The notes: generated from the sequence alone by a model not told the origin. A stretch of DNA of 64,000 nt from CAVSRC01 sp963750065 (GCA_963750065.1 CAVVPK010000019.1:248001-312000), one strand, 5' to 3'. Positions 1-7,769 are shown, counted from the stretch's first letter. Translations and numbers: made by a program.

Positions 1-334
1 CCGCGGTCTCGGCCGGTGCATTGCCGGCAGGCGCTGGGGCTTCGGCGGCGGGCGCCGGCGGGTTTGCCGGGGCAGCCGCCATGCCGGTATCGGGCGCGGC
101 CGGCGCTGCGGCCGTTGTGTCGCCGGCAGCCGGTGCGGATTGGCCATCGGTGGGTGTGGTCGCCTGAACGGCAGCCTGGTCGCCGGCCGGGGCCGGCGCC
201 TCGGAGGATGCCGCCGGTGCGGAGGCAACCGTTTCCTTCGCCTTGTTCTGGGTCAGCTCGTAATAGGTGAGCCCACCAACCAGCAGGATGGCGATGATCA
301 AAGCGATAACACCGCTCAGTCGGCTATTCTTCAT
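1..334 (-). CDS. Membrane-anchored Ala/Pro-rich protein, N-terminal part (runs off the window)
   Basis: The reading frame starts at the ATG ending at 334 and is still open at base 1, so only about 111 N-terminal residues are visible. It begins MKNSRLSGVIALII and has one hydrophobic segment at about residues 7-25, followed by a low-complexity stretch rich in Ala, Pro, Thr and Gln typical of a periplasmic linker. It is divergent from the LOG-family gene at 445. In related genomes a LysM peptidoglycan-binding protein often sits beside a LOG gene and has this architecture, but no LysM domain is visible here, so that identity is only inference. Confidence 0.6.
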   Translation of the reverse strand, partial: MKNSRLSGVIALIIAILLVGGLTYYELTQNKAKETVASAPAASSEAPAPAGDQAAVQATTPTDGQSAPAAGDTTAAAPAAPDTGMAAAPANPPAPAAEAPAPAGNAPAETA

Positions 335-444
335 GTGACACCCGATTTGGCGGCAGCCCGCCCTGGCGACTGTAGAACCGGGCTGCGCGGGCCACAAGGT
401 TCGTCGCCGGCGTTTCGGCCGAGCTTGACGGGCGACATGCCGCG

Positions 445-1077
445 ATGCAACACACGCTTATGGCCGAATTGAGAAGCATCTGCGTCTATTGCGGCGCCAA
501 TACCGGCGCACGGCCCGATTATGCCGAAGCGGCCGAGGCGCTCGGCCGGCAAATAGCCGGATCCGGCACGCGGTTGGTCTATGGCGGCGGCGCGGTCGGC
601 CTGATGGGCATCCTGGCGCGCGCGGCCATGGCGGCGGGCGGCCCGGTGACCGGTGTCATTCCGCAGTTTCTCAAGGACCGCGAGCTGATGCTACGCGAGG
701 TGAGCGACCTCATCGTCACCGCCGACATGCATGAGCGCAAGAAGCTGATGTTCGACCGCGCCGACGCTTTCGTGGCGCTGCCCGGCGGCATCGGCACGCT
801 GGAAGAAGTGGTCGAGATGATGACCTGGGCGCAGCTCGACCAGCACGTCAAGCCGGTGCTGATCCTCAACCTCAACGGCTTCTACGAGCCGCTGGTCGCG
901 CTGTTCCGCCGCATGGGCGAGGAAGGCTTCCTCAACAAGGCGTTTGCCGGCGGCCATGTCGACCTGCCGGTGACCTTCGTCGACACGGTCGACGCGGTGA
1001 TCCCGACGATTAGGGCGGAACTCGCCCGCACGCCGCAGGCGGAGCTGGAAGCCAGCGACGGCGCCCGGTTGATGTGA
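445..1077 (+). CDS. LOG family protein (TIGR00730), cytokinin riboside 5'-monophosphate phosphoribohydrolase-like
   Basis: This 210-residue Rossmann-fold protein is of usual length for the LOG family, whose members release the base from nucleoside 5'-monophosphates. The signature PGGIGTLEE lies at residues 113-121, preceded by the conserved HERKK at about 96-100 that helps bind the nucleotide phosphate. A glycine-rich YGGGAVGLMG is at 46-55. An alternative start is the ATG at 460, giving MAELRS; neither start has a strong Shine-Dalgarno, so the N-terminus is uncertain by five residues. The gene converges on cimA with only a few bases between the stops. Many bacterial LOG proteins have no link to plant hormones, so the physiological substrate is not established. 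Confidence 0.88.
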   Translation: MQHTLMAELRSICVYCGANTGARPDYAEAAEALGRQIAGSGTRLVYGGGAVGLMGILARAAMAAGGPVTGVIPQFLKDRELMLREVSDLIVTADMHERKKLMFDRADAFVALPGGIGTLEEVVEMMTWAQLDQHVKPVLILNLNGFYEPLVALFRRMGEEGFLNKAFAGGHVDLPVTFVDTVDAVIPTIRAELARTPQAELEASDGARLM

Positions 1078-1082
1078 GGCCG

Positions 1083-2682
1083 TCAGGCCGGCTCGACGCC
1101 CGCTTTGAGCAGCTTGTAGACGACCGAATCGAAGAGCGCCTCGAAGGAAGCGTCGACGACGTTTTCCGACACGCCGACGGTGAACCACGAGTCGCCGGAG
1201 GAATCGCTCGAACTCGATAAGCACGCGGGTGACAGCCTCGGTGCCGCCATTGAGGATACGCACCTTGTAGTCGACCAGTTCGAGATCGGCGATGACGGTG
1301 CGATAGGCGCCGAGGTCCTTGCGCAAGGCACGGTCGAGCGCATTCACCGGGCCGTTGCCTTCCGCCACCGTCAGCACGCGCTCGCCGCCGATCCTGGTCT
1401 TGACCACGGCCTGCGAGACCGAAACCAGCTTGCCCAGGGCATTGTGGCGGCGCTCGACGGTGACGCTGAAGCCTTCCACCTCGAAATAGTCGGGCACCCC
1501 GCCAAGCACGCGCCGGGCGAGAAGCTCGAGCGACGCGCTGGCACCCTCGTAGGAATAGCCGACCGCCTCGCGCTCCTTGACCTCGCGCAGCAGCGTGTCG
1601 AGGCGGCTGTCATCCTTCTTCACCGCGATGCCCATGCGCGAAAGCTCGGCCAGAAGGTTCGCCTTGCCGGCCTGATCGGAAACCAGGATATGGCGGCGGT
1701 TGCCGACCGATTCCGGCTGCACGTGCTCGTAGGTCTTGGGGTCCTTGGCGATGGCCGAGGCATGAATGCCGGCCTTGGTGGTGAAGGCGCTGGCACCGAC
1801 ATAGGGAGCCTGCCGGTTGGGGGCGCGGTTCAAGAGCTCGTCGAAGCGGTGGGCGAGCGCGGTGAGCCCCGTCAGCCCGTCCATGGTGACGCCGGTCTCG
1901 AAACGCTCGGCATAAGCCGGCTTCAGCAGCAGCGTCGGGATCAGCGACATCATGCTGGCATTGCCGCAGCGCTCGCCGATGCCGTTGAGCGTGCCCTGGA
2001 CCTGGCGCGCGCCGGCGCGCACGGCGGCCAGCGAATTGGCAACCGCCTGCTCGGTATCGTTATGGGCGTGGATGCCGAGATGATCGCCGGGCACGGCCTT
2101 GGCGACCTCGGCGACGATCGCCTCGACCTCCTCGGGCAGCGTGCCGCCATTGGTGTCGCAGAGCACCACCCAGCGGGCGCCGGCCTCATAAGCGGCGCGC
2201 GCGCAGGCGACAGCGTATTCGGGATTGGCCTTGTAGCCGTCGAAGAAGTGCTCGGCGTCGAGCAGCACCTCCCTGCCCGCTTCCTTCGCCGCGGTCACCG
2301 ACTGGCGGATGCCGTCGAGGTTCTCCTCTTGCGTTGCGCCGAGCGCGACGCGGACGTGATAGTCCCAGGTCTTGGCGACGAAGCAGATGGCGTCGGCATG
2401 CGCCTCGATGAGACCGCGCAGGCCCGGATCGTTGGAGACGCTGACGCCGGCGCGCTTGGTCATGCCGAAGGCGGTGAAGGCGGCGCGGCGGGTGCGCTTG
2501 GCTTCGAAGAAGGCGGTGTCGGTCGGATTGGCACCGGGATAGCCGCCCTCGACATAGTCAATGCCGAGTTCGTCCAACAGGCCCGCGATCAGCACCTTGT
2601 CCTCCAGCGTGAAGTCGATGCCGTTGGTTTGCGCACCGTCGCGGAGGGTCGTGTCGAAGAGATACAGCCGTTCTTTGGTCAT
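1083..2682 (-). CDS. cimA: Citramalate synthase CimA (frameshifted near the C-terminus)
   Basis: The enzyme condenses pyruvate and acetyl-CoA to (R)-citramalate, a threonine-independent entry to isoleucine. The N-terminus MTKERLYLFDTTLRDG carries the HMGL-like metal-binding motif, and HAHND occurs near the middle of the TIM barrel; a LeuA-type regulatory domain follows. About 489 residues are in one frame and end in ...RVLIE. The remaining ~43 expected residues (SSDSSGDSWFTVGV... to ...KAGVEPA, stop at 1083-1085) lie in another frame. One extra T on the coding strand at about 1211-1212 explains the break; without repair the ribosome would read about 170 unrelated residues into the complement of the LOG gene. 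Start choice follows the family N-terminus. Whether the indel is real or an assembly error cannot be told here. Confidence 0.85.
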
Positions 2683-2765
2683 TGTTCTTTTCCTCGGCGC
2701 GATGCGCCCGCGGGCGGACGGGCGCCCGGAGTAGTGTCGAACGGATAGAGACGCTCTTTACTCAT
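2679..2765 (-). other. 28-codon mini-ORF resembling a duplicated cimA start
   Basis: Reading from 2765 the frame encodes MSKERLYPFDTTPG and continues with unrelated Arg/Pro/Ala residues to a TGA at 2679-2681. That stop overlaps the cimA ATG in an ATGA arrangement. Ten of the first twelve residues match the cimA N-terminus (MTKERLYLFDTT), but the codons differ at many third positions, so the copy is not recent. It starts about 10 bases after the last GFA gene. It could be a vestigial cimA 5' end or a leader peptide that couples cimA translation to the upstream array; nothing in the sequence decides between these. Confidence 0.5.
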
Positions 2766-2774
2766 GGCGTTTGC

Positions 2775-3260
2775 TCAGGCCGCTGGTGGCCACTCCCTGG
2801 TGTCATGATCGGGGTGCTGATGGTTGGTGCGGGCGATGGCCGCTGCCTTCTCCGGCACGTCCTCTTCGGTCGTCTTCTCGCCCGGCAGGCCGGCCAGCGC
2901 CGCGAAATAGGGCAGACGCCCCTCGATGCCGTATTGCGTGGCGGGCACGATCCTTTCCGGCTCGTCGAGTGAGCCGATGGAAACGGCGATGCGCGGGCTG
3001 TCGACATAGTGGAAGGTCAGCGGCGTGCCGCACCTGTTGCAGAAGCCGCGCTCGGTCTGATCCGAGCTCTTGAAGATCGACAGCGCGCCGCGCGTGATCT
3101 CGAAGCTCGCCAGCGGCACACCGGTCAGCGGCGCGAAGAAGCCGCCGAAGGCCTTCTGGCACATACGGCAGTGGCAGATGTGCGGGTCGCTCGGCGGCTC
3201 ATGCAAGGCGTAGCGCACGGCGCCGCACTGGCAGCCGCCGGTGAGTCGGAACGCGGTCAT
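2775..3260 (-). CDS. GFA family zinc protein, copy 5 of 5 (last in the run)
   Basis: A 161-residue protein of the GFA/CENP-V fold, named after the glutathione-dependent formaldehyde-activating enzyme Gfa. The three zinc-binding elements are present: GGCQCGAVRY near the start, CHCRMCQKAF at about residues 31-40, and GFCNRCGTPL in the middle. The C-terminus has the tail NHQHPDHDTREWPP shared by all five copies. Its ATG overlaps the stop of the preceding copy as ATGA (3257-3260). Closest in the array to the next copy upstream: both share IFKSSD and EGRLPYFAALA. Most GFA proteins have no proven substrate, so formaldehyde or glutathione chemistry is only a possibility. Confidence 0.9.
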   Translation of the reverse strand: MTAFRLTGGCQCGAVRYALHEPPSDPHICHCRMCQKAFGGFFAPLTGVPLASFEITRGALSIFKSSDQTERGFCNRCGTPLTFHYVDSPRIAVSIGSLDEPERIVPATQYGIEGRLPYFAALAGLPGEKTTEEDVPEKAAAIARTNHQHPDHDTREWPPAA

Positions 3261-3754
3261 TGCGGGAGCCCTCCGTTGGGCGGCCAGACGGCCGTGTCGC
3301 GGTCGGGATGCTGGTGATTGCTGCTGGAGATCGCCGCCGCCTTCTCCGGCATGTCTTCTTCGGTGGTCTTCGAATCGCGCAGGCTCGCCAGAGCGGCGAA
3401 ATAAGGCAGCCGACCTTCGACGCCGTACTGATACTCGGGAACCACCTTCGCCGGTTCGTCGAGCGAGCCGATCGAGACGCAGATATCCGCGTCGTTGTCG
3501 TCCTGGACCGTCAGCGGCGTGCCGCAGGCGCGGCAGAAGCCGCGCTCGGCGATGTCCGAACTCTTGAAGATCGACAGGTCGCCGCGGGTGATTTCGAAGG
3601 TCGCGACGGGCACATGGAAGAGCGGCGCGAAGAAGGAGCCGAACGCCTTCTGGCACATGCGGCAATGACAGATGTGCGGGTTCACCGGCTTCTCGTGCAG
3701 AGCGTAGCGGATGGCGCCGCACTGGCAGCCACCGGTCATGCGGAACTCAGCCAT
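3257..3754 (-). CDS. GFA family zinc protein, copy 4 of 5
   Basis: A 165-residue GFA-fold protein starting MAEFRMTGGCQCGAIRY. Zinc ligands are the CQC pair, CHCRMC and CRACG. It is the nearest paralogue of the copy that follows (shared ITRG.LSIFKSSD, IGSLDEP and GRLPYFAALA segments) and ends in the array-specific NHQHPDRDT..WPP tail. The start at 3754 is supported by the family N-terminus and lies inside the 3' end of the preceding copy (8-base overlap, stop at 3747-3749). The 3' end overlaps the next start as ATGA. Function beyond metal binding cannot be read from the sequence. Confidence 0.9.
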   Translation of the reverse strand: MAEFRMTGGCQCGAIRYALHEKPVNPHICHCRMCQKAFGSFFAPLFHVPVATFEITRGDLSIFKSSDIAERGFCRACGTPLTVQDDNDADICVSIGSLDEPAKVVPEYQYGVEGRLPYFAALASLRDSKTTEEDMPEKAAAISSSNHQHPDRDTAVWPPNGGLPQ

Positions 3755-4220
3755 GGTGTCGCTCCTGTGGCGGCCACGCCTCGGTGTCGTGATCGGGATG
3801 CTGGAAATTGACGACCCGCGCCTGGAAGGCCGCAACAGCTTCCGGGTTCGGCTCCGGCAGATGGGGCAGCGTTTCGAGGAATGGCAGGCCGGCGTGCTTG
3901 TCCAACTGCCGGGTCGGTGGTGCCGCCCGCGGATCGTCGAGGGCACCGGCCGCCATTTCGTAATCGCCGTCGTCGCCGAAATAGAACAAGGGCGTCCCAC
4001 AATTCTGGCAAAAGCCGCGTTGCGCCAAATTGGACGAGCGAAAGAGCGTCGGCGCGCCACGGGTCCATTCAACCGTCTCGACCGTGATCAGCGGCGCGAA
4101 ATAATTCCCGAAGGCCTTCTGGCACATCCTGCAGTGGCAAATGGCGGAGTCCTTGATTCCCGTGGCACGGAAGCGCACGGCACCGCACTGGCAGCCGCCG
4201 GTCATGCGAAACGTGGTCAT
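3747..4220 (-). CDS. GFA family zinc protein, copy 3 of 5
   Basis: A 157-residue GFA-fold protein starting MTTFRMTGGCQCGAVRF, with CHCRMCQKAFG and CQNCGTPL completing the zinc sites. It belongs with the first copy in a subgroup carrying EWTRGAP or IWTRGAP followed by SSN, and PLITVET/PLVTAYD-type loops. The C-terminal tail is FQHPDHDTEAWPP. Bases coding for this tail are nearly identical over about 36 nt to those of the preceding copy (about 3768-3804 versus 4238-4277), suggesting recent exchange between copies. The ATG overlaps the preceding stop as ATGA at 4217-4220. Confidence 0.9.
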   Translation of the reverse strand: MTTFRMTGGCQCGAVRFRATGIKDSAICHCRMCQKAFGNYFAPLITVETVEWTRGAPTLFRSSNLAQRGFCQNCGTPLFYFGDDGDYEMAAGALDDPRAAPPTRQLDKHAGLPFLETLPHLPEPNPEAVAAFQARVVNFQHPDHDTEAWPPQERHHG

Positions 4221-4714
4221 TGCGGGAAGCCTCCGTGCGGCGGCCACGCCTCGGTGTCGTGGTCGGGATGCTGGTGGTTGGTGCTCGCGATACGATGGCG
4301 CATCTCGGGATTGTCGCCATAAGTCGGGCGGTCGCCGGGAAGCGCGGTCAGGCCTGGAAACCACGTCACGCGGCTCTCATTGCCGTACTGGATCACCGGC
4401 GGCGCGCGGTCGGGCTCGTCGAGGCTGCCGACCAACACGCCGATGTCGTCGCCATCGGGATAATCGAAGGTCAGCGGCGTGCCGCAGGCGCTACAGAACC
4501 CGCGGCGTCCCACGTCGGAACTCATGAAGTGGGCGATCGTGCCGCGGGTGACCCTGAAGGCCGGCTTCAAAACCGGGCAGATAACCGCGAACGGGCCACC
4601 GACGGCCTTCTGACACATACGGCAGTGACAGACGTGGACGTTCTCCGGCTGCTGATCGAGGGCATAGCGCACGGCGCCGCACTGGCATCCGCCGGTGAGA
4701 GCGGCTGTGCTCAT
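4217..4714 (-). CDS. GFA family zinc protein, copy 2 of 5
   Basis: A 165-residue GFA-fold protein, MSTAALTGGCQCGAVRY, with CHCRMCQKAVGG and CSACGTPL. It is the most divergent of the five in the central region (PFAVICPVLKPAF, HFMSSD). It ends with the NHQHPDHDTEAWPP tail. I chose the ATG at 4714 because it overlaps the preceding stop as ATGA, like most junctions in this run; an in-frame ATG two codons upstream (4720, MAM...) is also possible. Its 3' end overlaps the next start as ATGA. Confidence 0.9.
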   Translation of the reverse strand: MSTAALTGGCQCGAVRYALDQQPENVHVCHCRMCQKAVGGPFAVICPVLKPAFRVTRGTIAHFMSSDVGRRGFCSACGTPLTFDYPDGDDIGVLVGSLDEPDRAPPVIQYGNESRVTWFPGLTALPGDRPTYGDNPEMRHRIASTNHQHPDHDTEAWPPHGGFPQ

Positions 4715-5169
4715 GGCCATTCTCCCGTGTCGTGGTCGGGGTGCTGGTAGCTGATGATGGTGGCCTTGAACGCTTCCGGCCCCGGCTCGGCTTGTGGATC
4801 GCGGAAGGGCAGCGCCGACAGGCCATCGACGAAGGACAGCTTGTCGGCCGGGTTCGCCTGGATGGTCGGGGCGGCGCGCTCGGGATCGTCAAGGGCGCCG
4901 ATGGCGAGTTCCACGCCGCCTTCATATTCGTAGGTGAGCGGCGTGCCGCATTCGCCGCAGAAGCCGCGGCGCACCCGGTTCGAGCTTTGAAAGTGCTTGG
5001 GCGCGCCGCGTGTCCAGATAAGGTCATAGGCCGTGACCAGCGGTCCGTAGAAGCCGCCGAAGGCCTTCTGACACATGCGGCAATGGCAGATGGAGCCGCG
5101 CCCGAGCCTTTCGACCCGGAAACGCACGGCTCCGCACTGACAGCCGCCGGTCAGAGGGCCATCGCTCAT
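4711..5169 (-). CDS. GFA family zinc protein, copy 1 of 5 (first in the run)
   Basis: A 152-residue GFA-fold protein, MSDGPLTGGCQCGAVRF, with CHCRMCQKAFGG and CGECGTPLTY. The IWTRGAPKHFQSSN segment groups it with copy 3. It is the shortest copy and ends at YQHPDHDTGEWP. The start overlaps the stop of the VOC gene as ATGA (5166-5169). Because relatives often carry a single GFA gene between cysS and cimA, this may be the ancestral copy from which the others were amplified; that is inference. Confidence 0.9.
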   Translation of the reverse strand: MSDGPLTGGCQCGAVRFRVERLGRGSICHCRMCQKAFGGFYGPLVTAYDLIWTRGAPKHFQSSNRVRRGFCGECGTPLTYEYEGGVELAIGALDDPERAAPTIQANPADKLSFVDGLSALPFRDPQAEPGPEAFKATIISYQHPDHDTGEWP

Positions 5170-5780
5170 CGCTTCGTCTTACGTCCGCGGCCGACGGGCT
5201 TGCGCACAGCCTTCTTCTTGGCCGGTGCCTTCTTCGCGACCTTCCTGGCCGGCTTCTTCGCGGCAGCCTTCTTCGCCGCGACTTTCTTCTTCACGACCTT
5301 CTTCTTCGCAGGCTTTTTGGCGGCCTTCTTCGCGGCCTTCTTGCGCTTCGGCGCCGCGGCCGCGCGTGCCGCCGCATTCAGCTCGGCGAGCGAATAGTGG
5401 CAGACCGCCTCGATGTTGTGGCCGTCGGGGTCGAGCACGAAGGCGCCGTAATAATTGGCGTGATAGTGCAGGCGGAGGCCGGGCGAGCCGTTGTCCGTAC
5501 CGCCCGCCTCCATGGCGGCGGCATAGAACTCGTCCACCTGCTCGCGTGTCTCGGTGCGGAAGGCGACGTGCAGATGCGGCGCCGTCTTTTCGCCGGTGGA
5601 GATCCACAAGAATGGCTTGCCGGCGACGCCGAGGCCGGCGCTGGCAAAGGGGCCGATGGCGCCGTAGGGGAACTCCATGATGACGCCGCCGCCGAGCGGC
5701 TTCAGCGCCGCCAGGTAGAAGGCCTTGGAACGCTCGAAGTCGGATACGCTCAGTCCCATGTGGTCGATTTCAATGGTCAT
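5166..5780 (-). CDS. VOC (glyoxalase-like) protein with histone H1-like lysine-rich tail
   Basis: Residues 1-130 form a vicinal oxygen chelate domain: MTIEIDHMGLSVSDFERS at the start, HLHVAF in the middle and LDPDGHNIEAVCH at the end, with His and Glu in positions usual for metal ligands. From about residue 143 to 204 the protein is almost only Lys, Ala, Pro, Val and Arg in AAKK, PAKKK and KKAP units, like histone H1 C-terminal tails, ending GRGRKTKR. Such a tail is expected to be disordered and to bind nucleic acid or another polyanion. The VOC domain alone would be full length for a small glyoxalase-type protein. The ATG at 5780 overlaps the preceding stop as ATGA. Substrate unknown. Confidence 0.85.
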   Translation of the reverse strand: MTIEIDHMGLSVSDFERSKAFYLAALKPLGGGVIMEFPYGAIGPFASAGLGVAGKPFLWISTGEKTAPHLHVAFRTETREQVDEFYAAAMEAGGTDNGSPGLRLHYHANYYGAFVLDPDGHNIEAVCHYSLAELNAAARAAAAPKRKKAAKKAAKKPAKKKVVKKKVAAKKAAAKKPARKVAKKAPAKKKAVRKPVGRGRKTKR

Positions 5781-5971
5781 CGCTTTGCCTCCTCGTCCAA
5801 CCGCGCATCGTGCAGCGCGGTCAGGATGTCGGCCCCAACGCCCTCCGCATTGGTCAGGACATCCGAATTCCAATAACGCTTGACACCAAAACCTTGCACA
5901 GCAAGCCAGTGATCGCACAGGCGATCGCTGGCGTTCTCGGCAGGCCGAGCCGGGTGAGGGTGAGCGTTCAT
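5777..5971 (-). pseudogene. C-terminal remnant of a DUF559 (Vsr-like) endonuclease
   Basis: The 64-residue frame contains LAVQGFGVKRYWNSDVLTNA followed by EGVGADILTAL. This corresponds to the end of DUF559 proteins, where a strand with V.RFWN..V is followed by an EGV..AI...L helix. The N-terminal two thirds of that family, including the catalytic residues, are absent, so this is a stub rather than an enzyme. It keeps ATGA overlaps with cysS upstream (5968-5971) and the VOC gene downstream (5777-5780) and could still be translated to relay ribosomes. Base composition here is visibly lower in GC than in the flanking VOC gene. Confidence 0.55.
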
Positions 5972-7590
5972 CGCTTCACCTCCCAGGTGGTTACGAGTTC
6001 GCCAGTCGCGGGGTCTTTCGAATCCTTGAGCGCGATGCCCATGGCATCGAGCTCGGCACGAATGCGGTCTGCTTCGGCGAAGTTCTTCGCTTTGCGGGCG
6101 GCGGCGCGGGCGGCCACTAAAGCCTCTGCTTTGTTGGTCTCTTTCGTGTCAACAGCCTTGACGGAAATCCACCCATCAGCGGCAATCTGCACTTCAAGGC
6201 CAGCGTCCGTTAGCGATTTTTGAATTGAGTTCGCCTGGCTTATGAATCCATTGGCGACAGCTGCTCTGAGCTTCAGTGTTAGTCCAATATCATGCCGTGC
6301 TAGTGCACCACCGTAGACGGGCCGTGTGTGCACTCCGATCTTCTCCACACGGACCAGACCTAAGAATTCTGCCATCAAGAATATCTGCCTTAGCTCTAGC
6401 GCAGTGGGAGCGCCCTTTCTCGTGAACTGGCGGAGTACTGTGACTGCCAGAGGTGTATTCAGGTCATCTTCAAGGGCTTGAACAAATTCGTTCGGCAAGC
6501 TTGTTCCCGCTCGTCCGGGAACGCGGCGTTCCGCGACCTCCGCTTGGGCTTCGACCGCTAGTTCGTTATTTCCTAGCCAGCTCTGCAATTCCAAATCGGC
6601 TTGCTCTAGTTGCTGCCTTGTCCAATTGATCGGCTCGCGATAGTGAGTCATCAGCATCGCAAGACGCACTACCTCGCCAGGCCAATCGCTCAGTAGTTCC
6701 CTGATCGTCACGAAGTTGCCGAGGGACTTCGACATCTTCTCGCCCTCGACCTGGAGGAAGCCGTTGTGTAGCCAGTAGCGCGCCATCAGCGGCGTGCCGT
6801 GGGCGCAGCGCGACTGGGCGATCTCGTTCTCATGATGCGGGAAGATCAAGTCTAGGCCGCCGCCGTGGATATCGAACTCGGGGCCAAGCAGCGACGCCGG
6901 CCATCGCCGAGCATTCGATGTGCCAGCCCGGCCGCCCGTTGCTCCACGGCGACGGCCACGCGGGCTCATCCGGCTTCGACGGCTTCCACAGGACGAAGTC
7001 CATCGGGTTCTTCTTGTACGGCGCCACCTCCACCCGCGCCCCGGCGATCATGTCGTCGAGCGAGCGGTTGGAGAGCTTGCCGTAGTCGGGCATGGTCGAG
7101 ACGTCGAAGAGCACGTGCCCTTCCGCGACGTAGGCATTGCGCGCTCGATCAGCTCGACGATCAACCGCAGCATGTCCTCCGGTGCGTCCGGCCGATTGAT
7201 GAATTCCGTCGCGCGCGGCTCGACGGTCGGCGGCAGGCAGCCGAGCGCCGCCACGTCGGCGTGGAACTGCGTCTCGGTCTTCTCGGTGACCCTGCGGATC
7301 GCCTCGTTGAGGGGCAGGTCGGAATATTCCTGCGCCGCCCGCGCAATGATCTTGTCGTCGACGTCGGTGATGTTGCGCACATAGGTGACGTGCTCGGGCC
7401 CATAGAGGTGCCGGAGCAGGCGGAAGAGGACGTCGAAGACGATCAGCGGGCGCGCATTGCCGATATGGGCGAAGTCGTAGACCGTCGGCCCGCACACATA
7501 CATGCGCACATTGGCGGGATCGATCGGGACGAAGTCTTCCTTCGTCCGGGTCAGCGTGTTGTGCAGCCTCAGGCCCATGGCAAACGTCAT
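5968..7590 (-). pseudogene. cysS: Cysteinyl-tRNA synthetase CysS, reading frame broken twice
   Basis: CysS charges tRNA-Cys. The product begins MTFAMGLRLHN; the class I motif HIGN (in CGPTVYDFAHIGNARP) and KMSKSLGNF are both present, as are WHIECSAM and FPHHENE. The frame is interrupted: after ...VELIER a G is missing at about 7139-7142 (expected GNAYVAEGHV is in another frame), and a base is gained at about 6895-6902 after WHIECSAMA, restoring the original frame. A stop at 7048 lies between the two. Downstream of KMSKS, about 6120-6710, GC drops to around half (48% and 52% in two 60-base lines I counted) against 78% in a line of the N-terminal part. The extreme C-terminus (ARKAKNFAEADRIR, TTWEVKR) is again typical. 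CysS is essential, so the indels may be assembly errors, or a second copy exists elsewhere. Confidence 0.75.
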
Positions 7591-7769
7591 CCCTCGACCG
7601 CCGGCCGGGGGATCGTCTCGTCTTCAGGTGGGCAAAGAGAGGACGGCCTCAGCCAGCGCAATGCTAGCCGGTAATGATCCCGCAAATGCAAATGGCGCGT
7701 GAATGCGCGGTCACCCTCATGGCGCCTGCATTGGCGCATTTGGGCGCAAAGGTCAAGCGCCGTCCGCTG

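Noticed and set aside
691..1210. Unbroken extension of cimA into the complement of the LOG gene
   Set aside because: The residues after LIE are unrelated to CimA, while the true C-terminus is present in another frame; the extension results from an indel.
1180..2748. A 522-codon plus-strand open frame opposite cimA
   Set aside because: It is the complement of a clearly homologous citramalate synthase gene and shows no family motif; high GC makes long antisense frames common here.
5179..5350. Short Lys/Ala-rich repeats as a CRISPR or tandem-repeat array
   Set aside because: The repeats are codon-level low complexity in the VOC tail, without spacers or fixed unit length.
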